A stretch of DNA of 64,000 nucleotides from Porpolomopsis calyptriformis (Eukaryota; Basidiomycota; Agaricomycetes; Agaricales; Hygrophoraceae), in assembly GCA_951640195.1 (NCBI GenBank), contig OX621165.1:620001-684000 (forward strand), in the 5' to 3' direction. The notes below the pieces were generated by a model. The model was not told the DNA's origin. It saw only the letters and a program-made list of their open reading frames with translations, and ran no database searches. How positions within the stretch are numbered: position 1 is the stretch's first letter; each line of letters starts with the position of its first letter. Shown one piece after another: positions 24,109 to 34,398 of the stretch. The position numbers were made by a program, and so were the translations under genes.

Positions 24109-26910
24109 ATGGCTGCTGCAGGTCCATCCCGACCCTACCGCAACCTGGGTCGGCCCAGGAAGCCTACCAAACATGCTCTCAAACCATCGAAACTGAAAAA
24201 AATAACGGAGAAGCAAAAAATAGAATTCTTGGAGAAGGAGGCATCAACCTATGTGAGTAATGTCAACTTTCATCGACTATTGTCCTCAACGATAAAAATG
24301 TCTAGGATCCCCCAGAAGGCTTGAAATTATTCGCCGATTTGCCCATATCCGAATGTACCAAACGAGGTACGCTTATCCTTGTTCTTTAGACCAATCTCAC
24401 ACCCATATGGAGGCTTGAAGAAGGCGTTCTTTGTGGACATGACTGACATTCAAGCAAAGAGTCTACCCGTCTCTCTCAAAGGCAAGGATGTTCTCGGATC
24501 GGCGCATACTGGCAGCGGAAAAACACTGGCTTTTCTCATTCCCGTTCTTGAAATACTATACCGCCGGAAATGGGGACCACAAGATGGACTTGGAGCCTTG
24601 ATAATTTCCCCCACTCGCGAACTAGTCAGTTGTTTCTCTGATTTGAATACCTTCTCCTGATAAATCCAGGCCGTTCAAATATTTAACGTCCTCCGCTCGA
24701 TAGGCTGCCATCACACCTTTTCTGCCGGCTTGGTCATCGGTGGGAAGAGTCTGAAGGACGAACGAGACCGCTTATCGCGAATGAATATTCTCGTAGCGAC
24801 TCCGGGGCGCTTGCTGCAGCATATGGACCAGACAGTTGGGTTTGAAGCTGACAATCTCCAAATTCTTGGTGAATTGGATATTTTTTGTGGTTTTTCACAT
24901 GGACTTGAGCATGCTTGTTTACAGTTCTTGACGAAGCAGACCGCGTGCTAGACATGGGTTTTTCACGTACTCTTTCAGCCCTTCTCTCGCACCTCCCAAA
25001 ATCCCGTCAGACCCTCCTCTTTTCTGCCACTCAAACTCAATCTGTTAACGAGCTCGCCCGCCTAAGCCTCAAGGACCCTGTCTTTGTAGGTGTGCATGAA
25101 CTTGGCCTTCACACTGTGACCCCAAAGGATCTCGAACAGCATTATCTTGTCTGCGAACTTGATAAAAAACTTGATATCTTGTGGAGTTTTATTAAAACAC
25201 ATCTGCAGTCCAAAGTGTTGGTGTTCTTGTCAAGCTGCAAGCAGGTGCGCTTTGTGTTCGAGACGTTCTGCAAGATGCATCCTGGTATTCCGCTGCTGCA
25301 TTTGCATGGCAAACAGAAACAAACGGCGCGGCTTGCGATGTATACCAAGTTCACGTCGTCATCGCACGCCGTGCTTTTTGCAACTGACATTGCTGCTCGT
25401 GGTTTGGACTTCCCCTCTGTTGACTGGGTACTACAAGTAGATGCGCCAGAGGACGCGGAAACCTATATCCATCGTGTTGGCCGCACTGCTCGATACGAAA
25501 GCGGAGGCAAGAGCCTATTGTTCTTAGTTCCCAGTGAGAAGGAAGGCATGAAAGCTGAATTGGAAAGAAAGAATATCAGCGTCCAGATGATCAAAGTCAA
25601 GTCCAGCAAGACCCAAAGTATTCAAAATCAGCTACAAAAGTTCGCCTTCCAGGACCCAGAGATCAAGTATCTGGCGCAGAGGGTAGGTTTCCCGATACAG
25701 ATGTATGCGACTTCTATGCTAAAGAGAATCTTTTCGTTCGATGTGATAGGCGTTTATCTCATATATGCGGTCGGTATATCTGCAGAGAAATAAGGCAGTG
25801 TTCAAAGTTGCCGAGCTTCCTCTCGAGCAATTTGCAGAGTCTCTGGGGTTGCCTGGGGCGCCAAGAGTCAAGTTCTTGGGCAAGACCCCCGAATCGAAAA
25901 AAGGTCTTTCGCGGAGTGGTATTAAAACCGACCCCAGCGGTAAAGAGGAGAAAGTGGAGAAAGGAGAATTTAAGGATCAAGCTGAAGTGGGACTTGACAA
26001 CTTTAGCGAGGATGAGGAAGTTGAAGATGAGCAGTTCTCCAGCAAAGAGGACCTAGAAGCAGGAGCGATCGATGCCGGCACCTTATCCAAACCACTGAAG
26101 GTATTTCAAACTTCTTTCGCAAATTTTAGACTCATCCATGGATGTTCTTCAGCCTGCCGTCAGAACAAAATATGACCGAATGTTTCAGCGGAAGAATCAA
26201 AACATCCTGTCCGCGCACTACACCAAACTAGTCGATCACTCAACAGAGAATATCCATGACAATGAGGAAACAGAAGACTTCATTACACTCAAACGCCCGG
26301 ATCACGAGCTTTCGGATTCAGATGCACCACACGCTGACTCCCTGGCCGAAAATCTGTCCAAGCGAAAGATGAAGCTCGGGAAGGCGAAGCGTGCTATGGC
26401 AAAGTATGGGGGGCTAGCGCGGAAGGTCGTGTTTGACGAAGAGGGGAACCCGCATGAAATGTATGAGATGGCTGACCCTGAAGAATTTTTCAAAGACGGG
26501 ATGGAGGGGGCAAAAGAAGCTGGGAGAAAGTTTGCCGAAGATGAGAAGGATAAGATGAAGGATCGGAATGCCGTTGACAAGGAAGAGGCAAGAGAGAAAA
26601 AGAGAGAGAGGAAGAGGAAGAGGAAGGATAAAGAGAAAGAGAATGGGGTGGGTCCTTGGATTTCTGTGTTGGTGTTGCCAAAGCTCATAAGCTACATTCT
26701 GCGCAGGTCACGAGTGAAGGGATCGCCTTTGATCCTACAATTGCGTCTTTGTCTGGCGACGATGGATATGTTTCACCCGACTTTAACCTCACCTCTAGCG
26801 ACAAAGATCAAGCGCCAACAGCGAAGAGGAACAAAACACAAGAAAACTGGTCTCGGACAATAGGAGATGAAGAAGAACTAGCCTTGCGGCTTTTAAGAGG
26901 GAGGCGATGA
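24109..26910 (+). CDS. DBP4: DEAD-box ATP-dependent RNA helicase DBP4 (HCA4/DDX10)
   Basis: Nucleolar helicase of the small-subunit processome; yeast Dbp4 is needed for 18S rRNA maturation and U14 snoRNA release. It starts [19 protein letters not shown]. Motifs in order: Q-motif region [19 protein letters not shown], motif [10 protein letters not shown], Ia PTRELA (split by an intron), GG, Ib TPGRL, motif II DEAD across an intron ([15 protein letters not shown]), motif III SAT, then [44 protein letters not shown] and motif [12 protein letters not shown]. After the core come [18 protein letters not shown], a long acidic and basic tail (including a run rich in Lys/Arg/Glu near 26590-26640) and the family end [11 protein letters not shown]. 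All motifs are intact. Introns are short, and the exon end near 25680 is followed by about 70 bp removed by splicing. Confidence 0.94.
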
Positions 26911-27101
26911 GACTTGCAGGGCCGAATGCATTGGCCTGGGGAAGTTAATCACTACATAATCCTTCGACGCCAACTGCGTCGGCGGAAACCTTGCTCACTG
27001 GCAAAGATGCGGATTTATGGTCACATGACCAAGTTCAATGCGGCACGTGTTGACGCGAACCGCGACGCAGGTTGCCACCACCCTCCGCTCACACTGTCAA
27101 A

Positions 27102-30100
27102 ATGTCCTCAACCACAACTCAAATTTTATTCAATTCTCCAGCTCTGCACTCGCTAAAGCGTGGCCAGCTCGTTCAACTCTGTAAAATACACTCCATAAAG
27201 GCTTCTGGAAAGAATGTGGATCTCATCGAAAGACTCAAACAGCATGCAGAGACTCTACCTAAGGATGCACCACTCAGCGTGGCCTCACGTAGCGAAGATA
27301 ATACGATTGGCACCATTCAAGAGATTCAGGAACTCATCAATGATGGCCATCACGAAAACGTTGAAACCACCTTTGGCGGCAATCAGCCGCATATGCCCAG
27401 GCCGAGCGAACAATGGGAAATCGTTATGGAACCCATCCAAGAAGCCGACGAGAGGTCTTCGCAGGCCACTATTTCATCATCGCGAACAACGGGAAATTTC
27501 CCTGGGGAGTTTGGGACCGTTGGGTCGAAAAGTACGACACCATTACTCTTTGACCCGTTTACAATGCCCACCATTCTACCTGTCCCACAGCCACTAGCGT
27601 AAGCTCTTCAATTAAAGCATTCGCTACCTCTCTGGGTCTCAAACGCGGCATCGATGCTAAAACAACATTTGCTTCTACGTCGTCAAAACAGCCTTCCTCT
27701 TCCGAGTCTCAGTCTATGAGATCGGCGGACGAGCTAATCCGACACGCGGTCCCATATTCATCGCTTCTACCATCTACTGCACCCCAGACCGACCTCTTTA
27801 CATTCGACACTTCCAAGGATACCAATTTCAATCCCGAGCCAATCCCAGGACACATTCTCCGACCAGGCTGCCCTGCCCCACCTAACGCCCGCCTCAGCAT
27901 CGGATCAACCGCCACACCTGGCCCAACGACAACTATTCGGCTCCTCCCAACGCGTTGCGCGCCCGGTCTTACCCAACCGTCGACCCCGATACTAAAACCA
28001 TTCGATACAACCTTTGATCTTGTTATGGAGACCCCACTTAAACAAATGAACGTGAATTCTCAGAAGGACACCCTTGATCCGACGCTGCCAGCCCTTGATG
28101 GTCTGGATAAGGACCAGGAAAATACTATGATGCCGAGAGATACCACTCCTATGAAAAAGTTGCCTGCAATTCCTGTCAACAATCCCTTGTCTCCTGCCAA
28201 CTCATCCGTCATCACTCCCCAAGCGTCCTTGAATCCACCTCCGGCACAATTCATCTTCGGTTCCCCTCTCCCGGAACACAAACTATCCAATCAACAGTTC
28301 AGAAATGTTGCTGCCTCTGTCTTAGAGGAGATGAATAAACGTTTGGCAGGAGGGGGCGTCGCGACACTGGGGATCGACATTCTTGATCGTGCCAAACCTC
28401 CTGGGTCGAACTTGACCGAGGGTCTTTGCAAAGCCAAGAAAGCAGGCTTCATAGGAGAGAGGTTTGATCGGGTTCACGAACAAGAATTTAGCAAGATGGA
28501 ATCGATTGCGAGTTATGCAGCGAAAAGAGAGTCGCCGCCTAAGAAAAGGAAGTCAAGTGCAATGAGTGCTGTGGATGGAGGGAGGAGGAGGCCCTCTGGA
28601 GTCCGGGCATCTGGCGCGAGAGTTATCAGCAACGGGAGAAGAAAGGCGGTGATGCCAGGTGGGTTTGGGGATGAGGATGATGACGACGGCGACAGAGAGA
28701 AAGGAAATCGGAAGAGACCCCGCGTGGAACGTGATGTCGAACCGGCGGAGGGCGCGCAGGACAAGTCTAAGAGTGTCACTATTGCTCCGCCAGTATGCGA
28801 GGGCGAGTCAGTGGATGAAGAGGACAGGAAACGAAAGGAGAAGGAGGCGATTCGGAGGAAGTTGGAAATGAACAAGGCTAGAAGAAGAAGCAGCAGAGGC
28901 CGCGTCAGCGTGGGCGGTGGAAAGGCACCCCTGATTTCCAATCGTTGGTTCTTCCTATTACCCCTCCGAATCGCTGACAAGCCATGATATTTTAGAGAAG
29001 AAAAGATTTGGCTTCTTTTCATCTGCCAAGTCCATGGTTCAAAACGTATGGAGTAAAAGTCTTGTTTTATCCAAACCCGCACTTGCCCCTGCGCCTCCCT
29101 CAAATCCGAAACCTTCCGCAGTGATGAGACCTCCCTTACCTAAAAAGTCCACACCAGCATCCGTGCCAACTGTCAACGCGAGCTTGGGCAACAAGAACAT
29201 CCCGACGCGCATAGGACGGAAGACATCAACATCCAACGCCCTTAAGCCAACAGGGTCACTCAAATCCACGGCGTCCGTGCGATCCAAGTCCCCTGCCCCA
29301 TCATTGACTCGCTCGTCCAACAAGAGCATTGGAGGTTCTATGAACAGCTCTAAGACAGGGAGTCTGAGTGGGGGGTCAGTGTCGACCTCGCGAATAAGCT
29401 CAAGATTTGGAAGTAGGAACAGCTCCATCACGGGTGCGCCGTCGGCGGGAACGATGGGCAATACCAATCGCTCACGTGTATCGTCTATGGGAACGAGGGT
29501 TAGTTCAGCAAATGTCAATGTCACAGACAAAGAGAATACAGCGGCTAAGCAGGGGGGTACTGAAAAATCGAGCGAGAGGCTGAAAAGGACAAATTCATCG
29601 AGACTCCTCGCGCCCACCGCGAACTCCCTTCAAAGAACGCAGAGCAAGGACACCACTAAGACTCGCACGTTACGATCAAACGCCTCGCGGCCTGAACAGA
29701 ACCATGGAAAGCCAGTGGCTTTGCCTGCTGTTCGGGAGGATCGACCTGATGTAGCCCTTGACCAGATCACCAACAGTTCTGGACTGGCGAGGCGACAAGT
29801 ACAACCGCTTCGGTCCGGTACGATATTTAGCAGGCCGTTGACCGGCCTTTCGTTAATTCCAACCCCTACGGCAAACGGTACAGACGTAGCTTCAGGGAAA
29901 ACGGATGTGGCAGCCCCGAAAGAGCCAGTGAGGGGCAGGGCTCTTCCTCAGCGAAAACCGCGGATATCAAGGTCACGCGTGATCTCCCGGTTGATATCAC
30001 AGCGTGCGGCCTCAAGTTCGCAGTCTGGTAACGGTAAGAAAGTGGGAGTGGCTGAGACTACGAGTGGGCGATTGCGATCGAGCTTGGGCGCGACGAAGAG

Positions 30101-30227
30101 ACCGTCGTTGGGAGGCACGAAAATTGCCAGTATGAAGAATGATGTGGTGATGAGCGCGAAGAAGAGGGCGAGACAGAGTGAGTATGCAAGGAGGCGAAGT
30201 AGAACTACTCCGGACAGTGGTGCGTGA
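27102..30227 (+). CDS. SAP-domain nuclear protein with long disordered C-terminus
   Basis: Starts MSSTTTQILFNSPALHSLKR and has an N-terminal SAP motif (HSLKRGQLVQLCKIHSIKA, SGKNVDLIERLKQHA), a helix-loop-helix that binds DNA or RNA in chromatin and RNA-processing proteins. An intron of about 57 bp near 27532-27590 joins VGSK to TTSVSSSIKAFATSLGLKR. The middle holds repeated TP/SP sites (METPLKQMN, TPMKKLPAIP), FIFGSPLPEHKLSNQQFRN and VLEEMNKRL, then basic clusters (PPKKRKSS, GNRKRPRVE) that look like nuclear localisation signals. After an intron near 28950-28995, the last exon is Ser/Thr/Arg-rich (RFGFFSSAKS onward) and ends RARQSEYARRRSR. It looks like a conserved but little-studied basidiomycete nuclear protein; I do not recognise a named orthologue. 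Confidence 0.72.
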
Positions 30228-30801
30228 GGGATGGAGGGATGAATTTGATGTAATCTTGATCCTATTTCTCTGTTCTCGTTCTCGCCGTGTATTTTTTGCT
30301 TGCAGGTCATGTACTGTACTGTACGTGTAGGACTTGTGCTATCATCGAATGACAGGCTGCCATAAATATCAAACTACTGTTGTATCCCTTTTTGGGAACC
30401 ATCTTCTTTCATCAAATTCATTGACATGTAGTGCGAGAGAGTGCGTGTCTGGAACCTTCATGAGGCTTCGGTGATGCGTCTTGGGAGGAGAGAAGAGGTA
30501 CTGACGGTACGTAAACACTCGGGTCGGCGACCTCTCGTCCAACACCTTTGATTTTAGACTTGCTTATAACAACAGTTATGCTGGACTCCTTGCTTCTGGG
30601 AACAACAAGCAAGGAATGTCCACCGTTAATTGCTCCCCCCGGCGTTTTAGTCAAATTTGAAGGCCACCTTGAAAGAATGCCGGAAACATGGTCAGTCAAA
30701 GCGGCACCCGAGCACAACTTTTTTTGGCGAGTGGCATTTCGTCTCGAGTATTTAAAGTGGGCGAGTTCGCCTCTGTAACCTCACTATTTTTTGTCGTCGC
30801 T
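30228..30801. other. Intergenic region upstream of the first F-box-like gene
   Basis: No gene recognised. It contains the 3' flank of the SAP gene and, at its right end, the TATA element described separately. Confidence 0.5.
30748..30757 (+). promoter_or_regulatory. TATA-like core promoter element GTATTTAAAG
   Basis: GTATTTAAAG ends 45 bp before the ATG at 30802. The same ten bases occur at the same distance upstream of the convergent paralogue's ATG (33765-33774, minus strand), which supports a conserved core promoter. Confidence 0.6.
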
Positions 30802-32015
30802 ATGGCAAGAACAAAATCCAGTTCTGCACCAAGAATTCCACCCGAGCTCATAGACCGTATAATCGACTTCCTACACAACGACAAAAAGACGCTATCCTCG
30901 TGTGCGAGAGTGTGCAAGAGCTGGCTCCCTGCCAGTCGCTACCATTACTTTCGGAGGCTGGTTCTCAGTGTTTCCAATGCCTACCTCTTCAACCAATTAC
31001 CAGAGTCATCTATATCTGTCATCACTAGCTATGTCTTAACTCTCGAACTCGACTTTTATTGCTATAGTCCAGATGACGATGGCATGGAGTGCCCGGGGCT
31101 TTTTTATACCATCGGATCGCATCTGAGCAAATTCACCCGAGTCAACTTGGTGTACATGCGTGGCATTTTGGACCCCATTAACGGAGATCATCAAGAGGAC
31201 ATTTTCAAGTGGTTCTCAGGAATCAAGAACTTAGGGTTCTCTCCTGAGGGTTACTTGACCCCTGGATATATGGTCAATTTGATTTCCCAGTTCCAATCGT
31301 TGAAGGTCCTAAATCTCGGTTTTTCCTTTAAAATCCCATTCCCGTCCGAAGAAGCGGGACTCATTTCCTCATTCACATTTCCGCAACACCTGGAGTCTTT
31401 CCACATCCACCTCTGTGGAGAGTGCCCCGCGCTGTCTTGGCTGGTCTCGATTGCCAAATTCCCACCTCTCTCTGGACTCACGCTCAGCATTACGAGAGAC
31501 GGCAATCTGCAAGATATTCGACGCCTGTTGATATCCATCGGTCCTTCGCTCGAGTGGCTTCACATCCATATGCTATACCACGGTCAAGGTGAGTGTTCCT
31601 AATGACTATTCGGCCAATGAATTACTGACAATGATATTGACATTCAGGTGAATTGATCGACGCGATCGACTTGAGCCAACAAACCAATCTGCGATCGCTT
31701 GTCGTCTCAGTCATTTGGCCGAAACCTATGCCGTTTTCACCACTTGGTGGCATCTCGATGGTGATTTTACGAATTCTCCACACCCTTGCGTCCTCGATCG
31801 CGCTAAAGCTATACATTGGCACTTTGGACCCGGTTGCCCCTCCCGACTGGAATGAATTGTCAAGAATATTGTCAGCACACCCTGGGAGTGAATACCTCAC
31901 TTCATTGTGTTTTTCCGTCATAGAAAGGCCCTCAGGGTCCCCGTTCAACTGGTTGAAAACGTTGCACAGGGTGCCCACGGATGGTTCGGAATCTTCCCCT
32001 ATCGTCTTTAGATAA
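30802..32015 (+). CDS. F-box-like protein with leucine-rich C-terminal region
   Basis: Predicted substrate-recognition subunit of an SCF-type ubiquitin ligase. Start MARTKSSSAPRIPPELI leads into an F-box-like motif, RIPPELIDRIIDFLHNDKK then SCARVCKSWLPASRYHYFRR, typical of agaricomycete families. The remainder consists of degenerate leucine-rich strands such as FQSLKVLNLGFSF and HLESFHIHLCGECPALSWL. An intron at about 31591-31647 joins MLYHGQ to GELIDAIDLSQQTNLRSLVV. It is paralogous to the gene at 32552-33720 on the opposite strand (shared SCARVCKSWLPASRYH, FKWFS and CPALSWLVS blocks, same intron position). The substrate is unknown. Confidence 0.82.
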
Positions 32016-32551
32016 ATTTGTTGTATGTGAAATACACGCAAAAGGATGGTGTCCTGTCGGCATAGATTATCTCCGTATGTACGGTGCTACATATAATAGA
32101 GTGTCATCCCTTCTTATATGTTACCTGTTGATTCCTTGGTGAAATTCACTGCGCAATCTTTGGGTCTGCAGTCGAACGAGCGTCATTCAAGACCATAGCT
32201 GTGCTCGCGAAACCTTGGTTGAAGAAATATTCGGTCGTAACCGGTCTCATCAGAAGCAAAATGCCCGCGTCAACAACTCTCGTGTACTGGTAAAGTGATT
32301 TTCATAACGAGTTGGCACTGGTGATACACTAAATTTATCAAACACTTGTTGTTAAATAACCTTCCCTGTAAAAGACAAAAGGGTTATAAAACGACCGCTT
32401 CTCAGAACACCCGATGGCGTTTTACAACCAGGGTGGGAACAAGATACACGGATGCTAGTTGTGATGGCCCAGATTTCTGTGAAGAGAGAGAACTTCATTG
32501 TTACACAGAAACGACCTCGAAATGTTTCTGATTAGGACCCTCACCGTAAAA
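32016..32551. other. Convergent 3' intergenic region between two F-box-like paralogues
   Basis: The stretch contains the 3' ends of both flanking genes and is AT-rich near 32080-32110. No gene or repeat was recognised. Confidence 0.5.
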
Positions 32552-33720
32552 CTAGTCCGGCCCTATTGACTTGTACGCGAGCTCGGTTTGCTTCATCCAG
32601 TACATAGGGGGTTCCACCGAAATCACTGCTTTAGAAATCCTGACTGTAGAGAATTTGCCAACGTCGGTCAGCGCGGTTCCCACTCTGTCCCATTCGGAGG
32701 ATTCCATATGGTCTGAATCGCAAATGTATAGTTCGAGCGCAACCCGGGGCACAAGGGTGGAAGTGACCCGCGAGATCATCTTCGGAACGCTATTGGGCTC
32801 TGAGATCAAAGTGGAGCTCTGAAAATTTGCTCCGACGAGGAGCGCCTGTAGATTGGTGAGATTTCTCAAGTCGATAGGATCGATGAAATTATCTAAACAT
32901 TGATGAGAATGTATTCGCTGAGCGGTCATTGGAAACCCGTACCTGGTTGAGTATATACCATATAGATGTGAAGCCACCGGAGCGAAGGACCGAAGGATGA
33001 CAACATCCGTTGAAAGTCTGGCAGACTACCCTCTTTCGTAATGGAGATCGAGAAACCCAAAATCTTAGGGAACGTCATAACTGAGACTAGCCAAGAGAGG
33101 GCTGGGCACACTCCGGAGCTGGTGATATCGAGACAACGCAGAGTCGGTGGAAATGGGAATGTGCGGATGTGCTCGACGTCATCGGGGACGAATGGGACAT
33201 CTTCCGAAAAGCTAATATGTAGGACCATCAACGACTTGAAGTGGGAAATCAACTCGAGCACGTGTGTAGGGGCCGAGAATGCCTCCTGAGAGATCCCTAA
33301 AGCCGTGATTCTCGAGAACCACTTGAAGACGTTCTCTTGATACTCTTCCTCAATATGTTCCAAAGGGCCATGCAGATATAGCGAGCGGACACGGGTGAAT
33401 ATGATTAGATGGGGCCCGATGATATCCAAGAGCCCCAAGCCATCGATGCCCCGAAGACTGCGACAAAAATCGAGTTGGAGCATGCGGACGTATCCGGCGA
33501 TGATAGATATAGACGACGGTTTAAGTTGAAGGAAGCGAAGGGCATTCTTAAGCGTCAGGACCATCCTTTCGAAGAAATGGTAGCGGCTGGCAGGGAGCCA
33601 GCTCTTGCACACTCTCGCGCATGAGGCCAGTGTCCGTTTGTCGTCGTGCAGGTAGTCGATCACGTAGTCGACGAGCTCGGGTGGGAGTCTGGGTCGAATA
33701 CCGAACGCGGTGATCCGCAT
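32552..33720 (-). CDS. F-box-like protein, paralogue of the gene at 30802-32015
   Basis: Likely SCF substrate adaptor. It starts MRITAFGIRPRLPPELVDYV and has the F-box-like motif PRLPPELVDYVIDYLHDDKR then SCARVCKSWLPASRYHFFER. Leucine-rich segments follow (HFKSLMVLHISF, PTLRCLDITSSGVCPALSWL). An intron near 32895-32945 joins MVYTQPG to LDNFIDPIDLRNLTNLQALL. The end is MYWMKQTELAYKSIGPD. Organisation, intron position and core promoter match the plus-strand paralogue about 0.5 kb away, so the two look like an inverted duplication that has since diverged. Confidence 0.82.
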
Positions 33721-33764
33721 GGTGGAAAGAACGAGAGGGAAGTTACAAGAGTGAACTTTCCCCG

Positions 33765-33774
33765 CTTTAAATAC
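33765..33774 (-). promoter_or_regulatory. TATA-like element GTATTTAAAG (minus strand)
   Basis: On the minus strand, GTATTTAAAG ends 45 bp before the ATG at 33720, the same sequence and spacing as at the paralogue 30802-32015. Confidence 0.6.
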
Positions 33775-33799
33775 CGAGATATAAAGAACATTACAAAGC

Positions 33800-33831
33800 A
33801 AGCTGCCACAGTGGTAAGCTGCCACAGTGGT
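33800..33831. repeat. Direct tandem duplication of a 16-bp unit
   Basis: AAGCTGCCACAGTGGT occurs twice back to back (33800-33815 and 33816-33831), 80-110 bp upstream of the F-box-like start. The CCACAGTGG core is close to palindromic, so it could be a duplicated binding site. Confidence 0.7.
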
Positions 33832-34398
33832 TGGTTGACACCATGATGGGTTGTGGACAGGCTCGATTTAGGCCTCGATGATCGAGTCATTCAGGGCGTC
33901 CTTCCAAAAAGGTAGCCGCAAAGTTGCCCAAAAGGCTGGAGGAGGTGGTAAACTGAACGTCTCGTCCCCATTCTTCTTCCCAAACGGAGGATTCAACATA
34001 ACATTCGACGTTGAACCAAACGTCACGTTTAGACCGGGCTGCCACTTCATCTCGAACATAAGCAGTTAACGTAGCTTGAATGTTGCCCTCCTCTCGATAA
34101 TTACCGAGGCCTTGCAAAACCTCCTGGCGGAGGCTGTCCTTCGCTACATGTTAACGAGAGAGTACGACCTTGGTTGGGGTAATAAAGCAGCATTTCCTAA
34201 AATGGATAACCAAGTTGAGTCGCTTAGTCCGCCTGGTGGATTGCACAAAGGATCAAGCGGCAGCAAATTATCGGGCGACCCGCTAGCTTTGCTGAAAGAG
34301 AACTCAGGAGCCAGACTCTCATTATCAAATGCTAAGATTACCTGATGGATACATAGATCAACGATACTATCGAAGGCCCTACAAATACATCTCCCTCA
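33832..34398. other. Intergenic region with no recognised gene
   Basis: Open frames of about 60-90 codons occur on both strands (about 33870-34345) with no similarity that I recognise. It lies upstream of the minus-strand F-box-like gene and downstream of SLX1. Confidence 0.4.

Noticed and set aside
26302..26688. Ser/Phe/Leu-rich minus-strand frame opposite DBP4
   Set aside because: It is an antisense shadow of the Lys/Glu-rich DBP4 tail.
29039..29617. 192-codon minus-strand frame opposite the SAP-domain gene
   Set aside because: It has no recognisable domain and is antisense to a convincing gene.
33878..34069. Overlapping 63-codon frames on both strands upstream of the F-box-like gene
   Set aside because: Too short and without recognisable motifs; neither strand can be preferred.
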